64,000 nucleotides of DNA, from assembly GCA_964036045.1 (NCBI GenBank), contig OZ038400.1:16675079-16739078 (forward strand), given 5' to 3'. The number at the start of each line of letters is the position of its first letter. Position 1 is the stretch's first letter. This document shows positions 51,395-60,408 of the stretch, piece by piece. This DNA comes from Eutreptiella sp. 'Long Island Sound 2002'. Taxonomy: Eukaryota; Euglenozoa; Euglenophyceae; Eutreptiales; Eutreptiaceae. The notes beneath the pieces are model-generated. The model saw nothing but the letters and a program-made list of their open reading frames with translations, was not told where the DNA came from and searched no databases. The translations under genes were made by a program, and so were the position numbers.

Positions 51395-52098
51395 ATTTTG
51401 GGCCGATTTGAGGAATTCTAGGCCTTGGACAACCCCTTCTCGTTTACTTCTATGAACCTCAAATGCCATATGCCACAGCACCATTGCACTGTGACTGCAT
51501 AGATGTGTCACCCTGTTGAAGAGGGTCATCAATGAATGTGATAAGAAGGGCGTCTATCACTTCTAAGCAAGCCGCCATTTTTGTTTTGCACCGATCAATC
51601 TACCTCCCCTAAAACTTGGAACACCTTAGAGAAATTGGAAATTGAATGCATGCTGCTTGTTTGCCCGTTGCCATGTCAGAATTACCCTGGGTTGGCACAA
51701 TGCGTGCGGTCACAACACTAAGTAAGTGATGTCGGCACTACGGCCTTTAGAATTGTTTGGCGTTGTGCGGCACCCGATTCGGTTAAATGAACTCGCTTAC
51801 ACCTTGCCGTGAGAGGGCACACTTTCTAGCGGGGCACAAACGGACGAACGTCATAAGCTGGTTTAGCCATGGTCTAAACATGTGAACAATGCTCAGCCCC
51901 CCATAGCTCATGTACCTAAACACGACGCATTTTTCGCAACTACAACGGGTCAAATCCAATCGAGTTCTTAGACCCGTACCTGAATACCAAACTAACGACG
52001 ATCACCGATGCACGAAATTCAACAATCATCGCCCATACCAAGGGGACCAGATGAGTCGACGTGAGAATCGGGAGTGAATGTCCCACCTACTTAACAAC
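51395..52098. other. Unique flank, nothing recognised
   Basis: About 700 bp between the satellite edge and the TATA-like box. It is of balanced base composition, without long open frames, simple repeats or recognisable motifs on either strand. Confidence 0.6.
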
Positions 52099-52105
52099 TA
52101 TAAAG
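52099..52105 (+). promoter_or_regulatory. TATA-like box of the split discoidin-like gene
   Basis: TATAAAG stands 139 bp upstream of the proposed ATG at 52244, so a start near 52130 would leave a leader of about 115 nt. The rest of the upstream flank contains no comparable motif close by. The assignment is inferred from position and consensus only. Confidence 0.4.
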
Positions 52106-52243
52106 ATAGCGATCCATTATTATTGAGTATTCATGTTGATTGACTTTTGTCCCGGACTTGGGTGGATGAAGCGGTGAGTTGGACTCGTGACCTCGGAAAA
52201 CTTGTTCTTCCCACCAATATCTCTCAATCAAAGGGACAAGATT

Positions 52244-54424
52244 ATGCAAGTTCGAGCCCAACAACCCGCCGACTTACGTATCGGAACGCGGTTGCCCGGA
52301 GGAGCGGTCGTGCAAAACGTGGAATATCGTTTCATTTCACGGCCCGTAGCAGGCAATACATTGCCTCGCTATGCTCCTGCCACTGGCACCAACAACGTTG
52401 TGGCAACCTCCACCTCCTCCTACGCACCGTCTACCCCAAGGATGGGCCACCTTTCTACCCCAAGGATGGAAGTTCAATCCGCGGCATATCCAGGTGTCGG
52501 CCTGCAAGGCATGGGCAAGGGGTTATGCCTTTGCACGTTTGTGCCCGTGGTGGCTTCGCGCCTCTCTTTTTGCAGTTGATCCCGTTCCACTGGGGCAGTT
52601 CAACCACTATCCCACGGAAGACGGCTTCACCTCTCCTTATGAAACACTACCTCAAAATCTCAATCGCAACCCCTACTTCAAATCGTGGTACGATGTCCCA
52701 GTGGAGCTGCGAATTGCAGAGAAGCCTCCTCCGGATTATGTGATTAGCCAGCACAACGCCCATTGGAGCTTCCCACTCCGTGAAGACCGTGACTATAGCC
52801 ATGGCAGGTGTCACTTGGCGCTTGACCGTCTCTCTTGGTAACTTGATTCGACAACCCGAATGCATTCGTAGTGAACGGTTGATTCCAGTAGTCGAGCATG
52901 TACAACGTATGTTCGGAACACGGTACTCCGTTGGCCCTCACTTACATCAAGTCTCGACATTGTTTGGCCATCTCCCAGTCGTAATATGCAACCACAACTA
53001 ATTGTACTCATCCCGTCCTTTAGGCATGGTGGAGTGAGCCGCCTGAAATTCCGTATCTTCGCACAACGACACGAGGAACTCAAGGATAATGGCCCGGCGG
53101 TTCAAATTGCAGAATTCCAAGTGTACGACTTGCAGAACAATCCATACCCCATGCATGAATTCCATGTTAGCTGCGGGTCTTCAGGGGAGTGTGAGGAGGT
53201 ATGCGCCGCTTTCGACCCCAATCACCTATTTCAAACTCCAAGAACCCCCCCCCCCCCCCTCCCACACACACAAACCACTTCGCCCCTCCCACTCATTCTC
53301 CCGCCATGCTGGGGTGGGTCACCCTATCACACACCCCTGCACCCCCATCACATATATCACATTGTGGACTCCTTTATTCAAGGCCAGGTGGGCACATAGC
53401 CCCATAGGAGTGGAGCGGAGTGGAGGGGAGGGGAGAGAAGTTGGGAGGGAGGGGTGGGGAGGGGTTGTTTTGGTTCGTACGCACCACACGGGCCCGGTGT
53501 CATTGCTGCCAAAGTGGGCTGGGGCTCAACCTCTTAATGGTACTCAGACGGAGCCAATTGGCCCATTGCCCTGCGAACCCTCTTCCAATCCCCACCCTCA
53601 ATGATGTTCGGAGGCTCCAAGGGCACCCTCCCAAATAATATTCCACTTTTCAACGGTGCATGGGTGAAGACTCAGTTGTGGCTTGCGGCCCAATTCACAT
53701 ATTTGCTATAATCCGACGGGGAAGTGGGTGAAGTGTCATGAAGTGCTCCGAAGGGGTACTAAGTGGTGCAAGTGATCAAAATGCAAAGACAGGTTCGAAT
53801 CCCGCCACCGCCAAACTAGTTTTCGTGAAAAATTCAAAACCTGGATGAATCCGTAGAAGGTGTCTTACTTTGCATGAGTTGTCAAACTTCAATGTAGTGC
53901 CACTTGCGGAATGGAAATGCATCTGGCATCACACCAGGTACCTCTCTCTGTAGGGACCACGCGGTAGAGCCGTGCTCACGAATTGTCCATAGATTGTCCT
54001 CAATTGTCTGGCACTGTCCCAAGGGTGGCCGTAGGCACCCCCAAGCACTTCGCCTTTAGGCGTGGGTGTAAGCATTCTTGCCTTGGGCGCCTTAGGGACA
54101 ACCTTGTCAATCCTGCCTGCAAGGCACCGTTAGGCGCCCTCACAACTGTGGCACATAGCGCCGTTTCTGTAGCCGCGTCTCACCGACGTCTCGGAGGGGA
54201 GGAGAGCAAAGAGCGCACTTGTCATTGCCAGACAAGACAATGCCCTGTCCCATCCGTCCCGTGCTGCAGGGTTGTGAACCTCATAGAATATTGGATGGGG
54301 AGCCTTCCACCAAATTCCTGCGAACTCAGTTTGACCATTTCCCGGTGGAACTGGAAATTGATTTTGGTGAGTCCATTGAACTTGGGAGCTACAGTTGGCG
54401 CACGGCCAATGACACGCCAAGCAG
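52244..54424 (+). CDS. Split gene, discoidin (F5/8 type C)-like domain protein
   Basis: Four exons are supported: 52244-52493, 52576-52807, 53024-53198 and 54270-54424. All introns are GT-AG (CCAG|GTGTCG...TTTTGCAG; GGCAG|GTGTCA...CCTTTAG; GAGGAG|GTATGC...GCTGCAG). Phases agree at every junction (1, 2, 0), and the last exon ends in phase 2. The first two exons encode ~160 residues that I do not recognise, rich in P, T, S, Y and N. Exons 3-4 encode a galactose-binding-like fold: VQIAEFQVYD, then ILDGEPSTKF, LEIDFGESIEL and SYSWRTANDTPSR, in the order usual for discoidin domains. Such domains bind carbohydrate or lipid. No signal peptide is visible, so location is open. The start is the first in-frame ATG after an upstream TGA (52175); an earlier 5' exon is possible. 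Codon use is not strongly GC3-biased. The biological role is unknown. Confidence 0.75.
53724..53813 (+). ncRNA. tRNA-like segment with Pol III B box, possible SINE head
   Basis: GGTTCGAATCC at 53792-53802 is an exact Pol III B box/T-loop sequence, followed by CGCCACCGCC and A, as at the 3' end of a tRNA. GTGGGTG at 53724 could pair with CACCGCC at five of seven positions. The T stem is imperfect and no good A box or anticodon arm is found, so this is not a working tRNA gene. A tRNA-derived SINE or an old tRNA pseudogene would explain it. A chance match is possible. Confidence 0.3.
54051..54139. repeat. Cluster of short inverted repeats built on TTAGGCG
   Basis: CGCCT-TT-AGGCG (54051-54062) is a tight palindrome. 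GGGCGCCT (54085-54092) pairs with AGGCGCCC (54132-54139) across 39 bp. They lie inside the third intron of the discoidin-like gene. Function is unknown. Confidence 0.5.
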
Positions 54425-54649
54425 GTCTGCCGCCTGCCTCTTCCGCTGCCCTGCACACCATTCTGGGCAGGCGTGGGTATCATAGACTGTAACACAGCGG
54501 GACACTTTGGTGATTATTTATCGTGCCACCAGTCCCGGGCTTTCGCTGGTGTGTGGGCGCGCCCTAATGGTGAGGTTCAGGCTGGCTACAGAGAGGAGGG
54601 GGTCTTCGATGCCCGATGATGCGTGACTCGACCAGGGACCAGTTCGTAG

Positions 54650-54728
54650 GAGTGATGTGCAGTGGAACCGCTTCACGTTCCTTGTGATCCCCTTACTGCA
54701 GCGAAAGGCGCCTATGACATGTCACTGA
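54650..54728 (+). CDS. Tentative fifth exon of the discoidin-like gene
   Basis: An acceptor TTCGTAG|G at 54647-54650 would complete the phase-2 codon left by the exon ending at 54424. The joined reading gives SR then SDVQW, which puts tryptophan at the spacing expected for the RDPVxW segment after TANDxxxR in discoidin domains. The frame then stays open to TGA at 54726. Taken as the last exon it would give a 296-residue protein with a truncated domain. Alternatively CTT|GTGATC at 54683/54684 is another donor and the gene continues. A rival acceptor, ACCAG|GG, lies 14 bp upstream and reads less well. Confidence 0.4.
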
Positions 54729-54749
54729 AGAGCTTTCCTCTTTGACTTT

Positions 54750-55070
54750 TGCTTTGCACTTATGCTTTGTGCCTGATGGTACCGGTCGTGCACACCCATC
54801 TGTATCTCATAGCGGGTACAGAGAAGAGTCGGGCAACACACCAGGTGGTGTGTATTCCTGGGGTTTCCCACTTCATTTTGACGTCATTTCTGGCAGAGTG
54901 TAGAATTGGGGTGTGTGTGGTGGTGGTGGGGGTACATTGCACAGTGTCAGGTATCTATGTGTTGCCGATATACCTGGTCTGCAGCCCCTGAGTTTTGTTT
55001 GTGTGTTCGCTGCCAACTAGCAGGGTGTTGTTGTTTGTGTACGCTTGTGTGTCTGCTTATGTTGATGCAT
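54750..55070. other. Intergenic, nothing recognised
   Basis: A T/G-leaning stretch without a convincing exon, ending at the first TG microsatellite. Confidence 0.5.
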
Positions 55071-55097
55071 TGTGTGTGTGTGTGTGTGTGTGTGTGG
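55071..55097. repeat. TG microsatellite
   Basis: About 13 TG dinucleotides, leading into GGTTGAGTGGTGGTGGG, which resembles the sequence following the TG tract at 59348. Confidence 0.9.
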
Positions 55098-55216
55098 TTG
55101 AGTGGTGGTGGGAAGACGGGCTCCTCCCTGGCTTAATTGGGTCTGGGGAAGGAGGCATCAGCTTTGTACCACACTTTGCATGCCTGCACTTCGTTGCACT
55201 CTGCCCCGCCTTCGAC

Positions 55217-55318
55217 AGACTGAAAGACGTCTAGGGCTGCTCTGCTGCTCCTGAGGACTTCTCTCCAGCCGGTCCTCTTTTTCCTTGTGCTTTTGCTCTT
55301 GTTTTTGCAGTTCCAAAC
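55217..55318. repeat. Dispersed repeat, copy 1, ending in a TG tract
   Basis: This segment (AGACTGAAAGACGTCTAGG, then CTGCTCTGCTG, CCTGAGGA and a T-rich stretch, ending TTCCAAACGTGTG) matches 59512-59602 over its whole length with scattered changes and small indels. Both copies run directly into TG repeats and both have a TG tract some 120-165 bp upstream. The pyrimidine-rich end with TTTTTGCAG in this copy resembles a splice acceptor, but copy 2 lacks the AG. Confidence 0.75.
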
Positions 55319-55629
<311 letters not shown>

Positions 55630-56102
55630 TGGTTTTTCTGCCCTGCTCAGTTGCCATTTCCGTGAAGTGCATGGCCCGCAGCATGTATGTGCCTCGCTCA
55701 CTGGGGGAAGGAAATAAACAGCACGCATTAGTGGTTCATGCAGCTCAGTTTGGGTTGGTGCTGCATTCCATTTGCTCTGTTCCCCATTCCCACTGGGATT
55801 GCAACTGTTCAGCTGGCGGATATGAGCCAGGCTGTGCAGCACCATTCCTGTGTTTTCCTTGTGCCTGCACGGCGGCAAACAGTGCATTTCTCGGTCAACT
55901 GCCTCCGAGCGAATCAATTCCTGTCAGCGCCTGGGGGATGGCTGTGTTAAACAAAGGAAGTCTGCCGAGGCTCCGTCCACACCATTTCTTGTGCACTGGT
56001 ATTCCACTGACGACTGACTGCACATGCCGCTGCACTCGTGCATTTCTGATTCAATGAGAGAGTTTCCTGTTCTCAGTGCAGGCTGTGATGTTTTGGTCTC
56101 AT
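55630..56102. other. Intergenic, nothing recognised
   Basis: Ordinary-complexity sequence between TG and CG/TG tracts. AATAAA occurs at 55711 but cannot be tied to a gene. Confidence 0.5.
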
Positions 56103-56125
56103 CGCGCGCGCGCGTGTGTATGTGT
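56103..56125. repeat. CG then TG alternating purine-pyrimidine tract
   Basis: CGCGCGCGCGCG is followed by TGTGTATGTGT. Alternating CG/TG is the kind of sequence that can adopt Z-DNA. Confidence 0.8.
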
Positions 56126-56256
56126 AATCATGCTACGATAATTGTTTTGACTACCTTCTTGGGCCTGATGAGGTGTTTGGTAACAGTACACACCGTGCCC
56201 CGCTGTACGTCCGCATTGGGTGTCTACGGATCGGTTCGTTCTGGTTTGCCTCACAA

Positions 56257-56304
<48 letters not shown>
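56257..56304. repeat. TG microsatellite
   Basis: About 23 TG dinucleotides with one CG interruption near the start. Confidence 0.95.
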
Positions 56305-56307
<3 letters not shown>

Positions 56308-56379
56308 ACCAGGCGTTTGCCCGAATGCCACACCAATGGGAAGGCGGGGTGGGTTCCTGAGCTCAGGTGTGGGGAAGCG

Positions 56380-56700
56380 CGGGTCGGGCGCGGGTCGGGC
56401 GCGGGGGGGGGGGGGGCGCGGATGGGGCGTGGGGGGCCACGGATCCACGCGGGTCTGCGGTGTCTCGCAGTCGCACGCGCGTGTGTGTGCGTGCGCACGT
56501 GCCCCTGTGTACCTGCACGTATGGGGCCCCCACCCCGCTCACCCCCGCGCCGGACCCGCGCACCCCCGCGCCCGAGCCATGCAGACCCGCGCAGACCCCC
56601 GGACGCCCTCCCGCCCCCCTCCCTCGGCCCTCCCCTGCCGCGCGCCCCTGGACCTGCACGCAGGCACGAACGCACACCCACACACCCACGCACACCTGCA
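56380..56700. other. GC-rich low-complexity stretch with a G14 run
   Basis: A CGGGTCGGGCG repeat leads into 14 consecutive G (56403-56416), then CG/TG-rich and CCCGCGC-rich sequence, and finally CACACCCA-type repeats. Open frames on both strands are long only because stop codons are rare in such composition. Confidence 0.7.
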
Positions 56701-56704
56701 CGCA

Positions 56705-57107
56705 CCATCGTGCGAGGCACGGGGGGCTTTGGGGCCACTGACAGGCAGAGCCTGGGCCCTCATCCGGAAACGCTTGCGGGAGAGGTCACCCGCAGCCCCC
56801 CCCCGAGGGACATGCTGTGCCAACGCGCTGCCGCGGAGCACCAGTGGCACAGGGCTTTGAGGGGGCGGTGGTGCTGCGGGGCATATCTGGGGGCATCGCG
56901 GGACACATGAATGGGGGGGAGTAGAGATGACGGTGGCGGGAGGTGCAGTGGGAGGCGGGAGATGGCATTGGCAGACGCAGTGGGGGACGACGTCGCCCAG
57001 CGGGTCCGCGCTGGGGGGCCCCCCTGAATCCAGACGCAGCGGATTGCCGCTTCAGTCCCCCTTTTTCAGATCCCATGCCTCCCATGTGTCCTTGCCTTGT
57101 GTGCGTG
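56705..57107. repeat. Segmental duplication, copy 1 (403 bp)
   Basis: Runs from CCATCGTGCGAGG to CTTGCCTTGTGTG and matches 57943-58360 at high identity. Differences include nine versus seven C at about 56796, T versus C in ATCTGGGG/ATCCGGGG, and a shorter spacer at about 56953. The C-run difference shifts the reading frame between copies. The 403-bp length is coincidental; there is no similarity to the satellite. Confidence 0.9.
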
Positions 57108-57108
57108 G

Positions 57109-57343
57109 CGGAGGCTGTACTTGCTGTTGCCCCCCCCCCCCCCCCGTCACACGCAGCCACTGCTGCACCAAACCCCTTCCCACACCTGCGCGAAACGGGC
57201 CTTGGGGACGGTGGTGTCCTGGACATCATCACAAATGACCCAGTGGGGCCCTATCAGGCATTGCACTTGCCAACTGACCGGATCCCTGGGACGTGAGCAG
57301 GTGGCGCGGCATGCGGTCCCGGAAACAGCAAGTACAGCCTCCG
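57109..57343. repeat. Inverted repeat with 20-bp perfect arms
   Basis: The arm at 57109-57128 (CGGAGGCTGTAC plus TTGCTGTT) is the exact reverse complement of 57324-57343. About 195 bp separate them, including a 16-C run. Beyond the arms GTGCGTG / CACGCAC also pair with small gaps. The left arm starts just after the duplicated segment ends. Confidence 0.85.
57130..57145. repeat. Poly-C run (16 C)
   Basis: A homopolymer run within the loop of the inverted repeat. Its length is likely to be variable or prone to sequencing error. Confidence 0.9.
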
Positions 57344-57365
57344 TCAGGCACGCACTTGACGGAGG
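57338..57365. repeat. Small perfect hairpin
   Basis: CCTCCGTCA and TGACGGAGG are perfect 9-bp complements around a 10-nt loop. The left arm overlaps the right arm of the larger inverted repeat. Confidence 0.75.
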
Positions 57366-57403
57366 GGCTGGGCCGCAGGCTCCGCTGGTTCCTGTCATTT
57401 GGC

Positions 57404-57603
57404 ATCATCTTCATCATCGTCATCGTCGTTGTTGTTGTCGTCGTCGCCGTCATCGTCGTCCTCCTCCTCATCGTCAACATCATCATCATCATCATCATCG
57501 TCGTTGTCGTTGTCGTCGTCTTCGTTGTCATCGTCGCCGTCACCATCATCATTTTCATGCCCCTCCTCCTCATCATCGCCGTCGTGGTCGTGGTCGTGGT
57601 CGT
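57404..57603. repeat. TCA/TCG trinucleotide-rich tract
   Basis: About 200 bp of TCA, TCG, TTG and TCC triplets in one phase. It gives low-complexity frames of S, V/I or D/T residues in different frames. Confidence 0.9.
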
Positions 57604-57797
57604 CCCTTGCCCCGGCTAGCCCACGCCAAGGTCACTTAACCGACAGTAACCGCTGCACACCATTCGCCGACCCCTGCCCACCGCTCCTGACACCCCGCTC
57701 CCCCGGGCCCTCTCCCCTTACTTGCATCCCCCGATGGCTGCATCCCTTGATTACACTGCCGATCCTGTGCTGCCTTCCGCGCCCGATGAACTGCTGA

Positions 57798-58160
57798 GGG
57801 ACTGGGGCAGGTCAGTGCAAGCGACACTTCATGCGGGACATCGTTCACCACACCATCATCGGGGCCAAAGAGGTGCGAGACGTGGTGACCCCTCGTGTCA
57901 GGCATGGGCCCAGGCGTGGGATACTGCCGGAGGCAGCGGGAGCCATCGTGCGAGGCACGGGGGGCTTTGGGGCCACTGACAGGCAGAGCCTGGGCCCTCA
58001 TCCGGAAACGCTTGCGGGAGAGGTCACCCGCAGCCCCCCCGAGGGACATGCTGTGCCAACGCGGTGCCGCGGAGCACCAGTGGCACAGGGCTTTGAGGGG
58101 GCGGTGGTGCTGCGGGGCATATCCGGGGGCATCGCGGGACACATGAATGGGGGGGAGTAG
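57798..58160 (+). pseudogene. Possible dUTPase-like C-terminal fragment (weak)
   Basis: The open frame between TGA at 57795 and TAG at 58158 contains RGTGGFGATD (57953-57982). This resembles the C-terminal motif V of dUTPases (RGxGGFGSTG), preceded by VVTPRVRHG at roughly the distance where dUTPases have a similar stretch. The final glycine is replaced by aspartate, the other four motifs are absent, and ~58 unrelated residues follow. The second copy of the DNA (56705) breaks the frame by two C. It may be a relic of a retroelement-borne dUTPase, or chance. The opposite strand is equally open. Confidence 0.25.
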
Positions 58161-58360
58161 AGATGACGGTGGCGGGAGGTGCAGTGGGAGGCATTGTGGT
58201 AGGAGTCGTGGGAGATGGCTATGGTAGACGCAGTGGGGGACGACGCCGCCCAGCGGGTCCCCGCTGGGGGGCCCCCCTGAATCCAGACGCAGCGGATTGC
58301 CGCTTCAGTCCCCCTTTTTCAGATCCCATGCCTCCCACTTGCCCTTGCCTTGTGTGAGTG
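57943..58360. repeat. Segmental duplication, copy 2 (418 bp)
   Basis: Second copy of 56705-57107 in the same orientation, 1.24 kb downstream. It has about 20 extra bases around 58191-58212 and only seven C at the frame-shifting run. Both copies end near CCTTGTGTG, after which the flanks are unrelated. Confidence 0.9.
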
Positions 58361-58953
58361 GAAGGGCAGCGACGGCCACAACGTTCCGTCGACATCCGAA
58401 CGAGCCCGACGACTTCTGAGCGGAGGTGTCCGTGGTCGACTGTCTGTTGACTGTCGGGCTCCGTGTCCGCTGGAGGCCTTTGGAGCGGGGCTTGTGGCCC
58501 CGGGAGTACTGCACGTTGAAGTGGATCATTCCTTGCGATGATGTATTGTGCCGAGGGTAATGCCATTCGGTGGACAGTGGGCGGCTGCGGAGGCTTCTTC
58601 GGAGAAGTTGTCTCGGATCGAAGCGTTAAGAAGTATCCGTCGTTTCCGACCCGACACGCCACTCGTGTCCGGCAGGGGAACTGAGGTTCGTTAGGAACTG
58701 TCCAATGTGCCGCTCGGTAGATCCGCTGCTGTCGCACCCACAACTCCGTAGGAACACGTCGCATCCCCCTGTCCGGCGCAGTAAGATCCAGCCCGTTCTC
58801 ATCAAGTTTGGCCTGGCGGACGCCAGTACCAAGTTTGTTTCTGCCATTGGACTCTGTACGGCCTTTTCGCGCGTCCTTTCCTGCGTGTCCGTCTCCGTCC
58901 GTGTCCGTGTCCGCCCACGAGCCGCCCATCACGCCGTTCGCCCCTTCGCGCAG
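58361..58953. other. Intergenic or intronic, no confident feature
   Basis: No clear exon. The last ~80 bp contain GTCCGT-type repeats followed by CGTTCGCCCCTTCGCGCAG, a usable splice acceptor for the exon at 58954. Confidence 0.5.
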
Positions 58954-59247
58954 GTGGGCCCCTTCGGCCTCCACGACCTGCCCTTTGAGCCCTCGCCGCC
59001 CGTGTCCGAGCACCGGGACGAGCGCCCCCCGTGGGATCACTCCGTGGAGCCCCCGGCCGCCCCCCAGACCCGGCCCCATGCGTCCCCCTACGAGCCCCCC
59101 CACCACCCGCCGGTGTATGTGCAGGACTACTACGACCTCGGCCCCCACACGGACGGGCTTTACCGACGGCCCCCGGCCGCCTACCCCCCCCACGGGCCCT
59201 CGGGGGTGCTGATGCCGGAGCAGCAGGTCATCCACATCAGCCAAGAG
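58954..59247 (+). CDS. Proline-rich internal exon, 98 codons, GC3 ~93%
   Basis: A pyrimidine-rich stretch ending CGCAG (58949-58953) precedes, and GAG|GTGTGTG follows. Between them 294 bp read as exactly 98 codons in phase 0. By my count 91 of 98 third positions are G or C, a strong coding signal that other frames here do not explain. The product is rich in P, H, E and Y (for example HHPPVYVQDYYDLGPH and MPEQQVIHISQE) and looks like a disordered region. I do not recognise the protein, and the neighbouring exons are not identified: the frame ends in the TG microsatellite downstream and in the putative intron upstream. Minus-strand frames over it are shadows. Confidence 0.6.
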
Positions 59248-59307
59248 GTGTGTGTGTGTGTGTGTGTGTGTGCGTGTGTGTGCGTGTGTGTGTGTGTGTG
59301 TGTGTGC

Positions 59308-59347
<40 letters not shown>
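59248..59347. repeat. TG/CG microsatellite beginning at a splice donor
   Basis: About 50 alternating dinucleotides, mostly TG with some CG. Its first GT serves as the proposed donor of the 58954-59247 exon. Confidence 0.9.
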
Positions 59348-59349
<2 letters not shown>

Positions 59350-59511
59350 CTGGGTGGTGGCACCCAGCACACGATAAATCTAGGCGAAGGCGACGGTGGT
59401 ACACGAGCTCCTCCGAGGGCGGTTTTTGTGGTCTGTTGCGCGGTGCAGGACTGAACGCGGGAAGTGGTGAGGTACCCTGTCCAGAACTGCAATTGCTCAT
59501 TCTCTACCAAC

Positions 59512-59602
59512 AGACCGAAAGACGTCTAGGACAGCTCTGCTGTTCCTGAGGAGTTTTCTTTCAACCGCTTTTCTTGCTTTGTTCTTGTCTCGCGGTTCCC
59601 AA
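59512..59602. repeat. Dispersed repeat, copy 2, ending in a TG tract
   Basis: Matches 55217-55318 from AGACCGAAAGACGTCTAGG to GGTTCCCAACGTGTG. It would lie in the intron downstream of the 58954 exon. Confidence 0.75.
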
Positions 59603-59631
59603 CGTGTGTGTGTGTGTGCGCGTGCGTGTGT
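59603..59631. repeat. TG/CG microsatellite
   Basis: Short alternating TG and CG tract following the dispersed repeat. Confidence 0.85.
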
Positions 59632-60075
59632 ACCGCGCGAGAAAAGTGAAGGGGGTGGGGGTGTAGCGGCGGTGTAATGGTGGTGGTGGTGGTGGTGGAT
59701 TCGTGGATTCGTGGATGATGAGCTACATTCGCAGGCTGCTTGCCTGTCCCCCTTTGAGCAGTGTGTTGGTTCCCGGCCCGCTCTGAACTTGGAGATACCT
59801 ACCATCTACGCCATACCTCTTAACTACAAAGCGAATCCGGCCCAAAGACACGAACCACCACCTCATGTAGGCTGCAAAGCCATATCCGGAACTATTGCCT
59901 GCGTCTGTGTTTCAGCGTTCCGCTGCGCCGCGCGGCAAAGACCACAGTATGTGGTTCACGACGCAGGTTGGAGAGGCACCTGAGCTTGCTGAAGCAGCCT
60001 GCTGGGCGCCTCTGCTGCACTGAAACCGCCGCTCTAGACTGACTACCTGGTTGACAGCGCCCGGGGGCACTGCAG
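59632..60075. other. Intergenic, nothing recognised
   Basis: Includes a short GGT run (59678-59697) and a GGATTCGT duplication, but no convincing exon. Confidence 0.5.
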
Positions 60076-60408
60076 TGGTGGTGGTGGTGGTGGTGGTGGT
60101 GGTGGTGGTGGTGGTGGTGCTGGCGGCGGCGGCGGCGGCGGTGGTGGTGGTGGTGGTGGTGGTGCTGGCGGCGGCGGCGGTGGTGGTGGTGGTGGTGGTG
60201 GTGGTGGTGGTGGTGGTGGTGGTGGTGGTGGTGGTGGTGGCGGTGGCGGCGGTGGTGGTGGTGGTGGCGGTGGCGGTGGTGGTGGTGGTGGTGGTGGTGG
60301 TGGTGGTGGTGGTGGTGGTGCTGGCGGCGGCGGTGGTGGTGGCGGTGGCGGTGGTGGTGGTGGTGGTGGTGGTGGTGGTGGCGGTGAGTGAGTGAGTGAG
60401 TGAGTGAG
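60076..60408. repeat. GGT/GGC triplet tract followed by GAGT repeats
   Basis: About 310 bp of GGT with blocks of GGC and occasional GCT, then six GAGT repeats (60385-60408). The G-rich strand has regularly spaced GG pairs. Long H, P, T or V frames across it are artefacts. Confidence 0.95.

Larger units (their letters stand above)
53199..54269. other. Third intron with low-complexity tracts
   Basis: This 1071-bp intron contains a run of 15 C (53245-53259) followed by a CA-rich stretch, a purine-rich G/A tract at about 53406-53466, a tRNA-like B box (53792-53802) and small inverted repeats based on TTAGGCG (54051-54139). No open frame inside it looks coding. Confidence 0.55.

Noticed and set aside
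52147-52743. 198-codon plus-strand open frame as a single-exon gene
   Set aside because: It overlaps the discoidin-like exons in another frame; the phase-consistent spliced model explains the region better.
54373-54380. Consensus donor GTGAGT inside the fourth exon (GATTTTG|GTGAGT)
   Set aside because: The discoidin-like reading continues across it (LEIDFGESIELGSYSW), so it is probably not used, though a minor splice form is possible.
56151-56910. Overlapping 100-245-codon frames on both strands near 56.5 kb
   Set aside because: Open only because of extreme GC and CA/TG low complexity; no domain, and no consistent codon bias in one frame.
58219-59370. 383-codon minus-strand open frame
   Set aside because: It is the shadow of the GC3-rich plus-strand exon and includes the TG tract and part of a duplicated segment; composition favours the plus strand.
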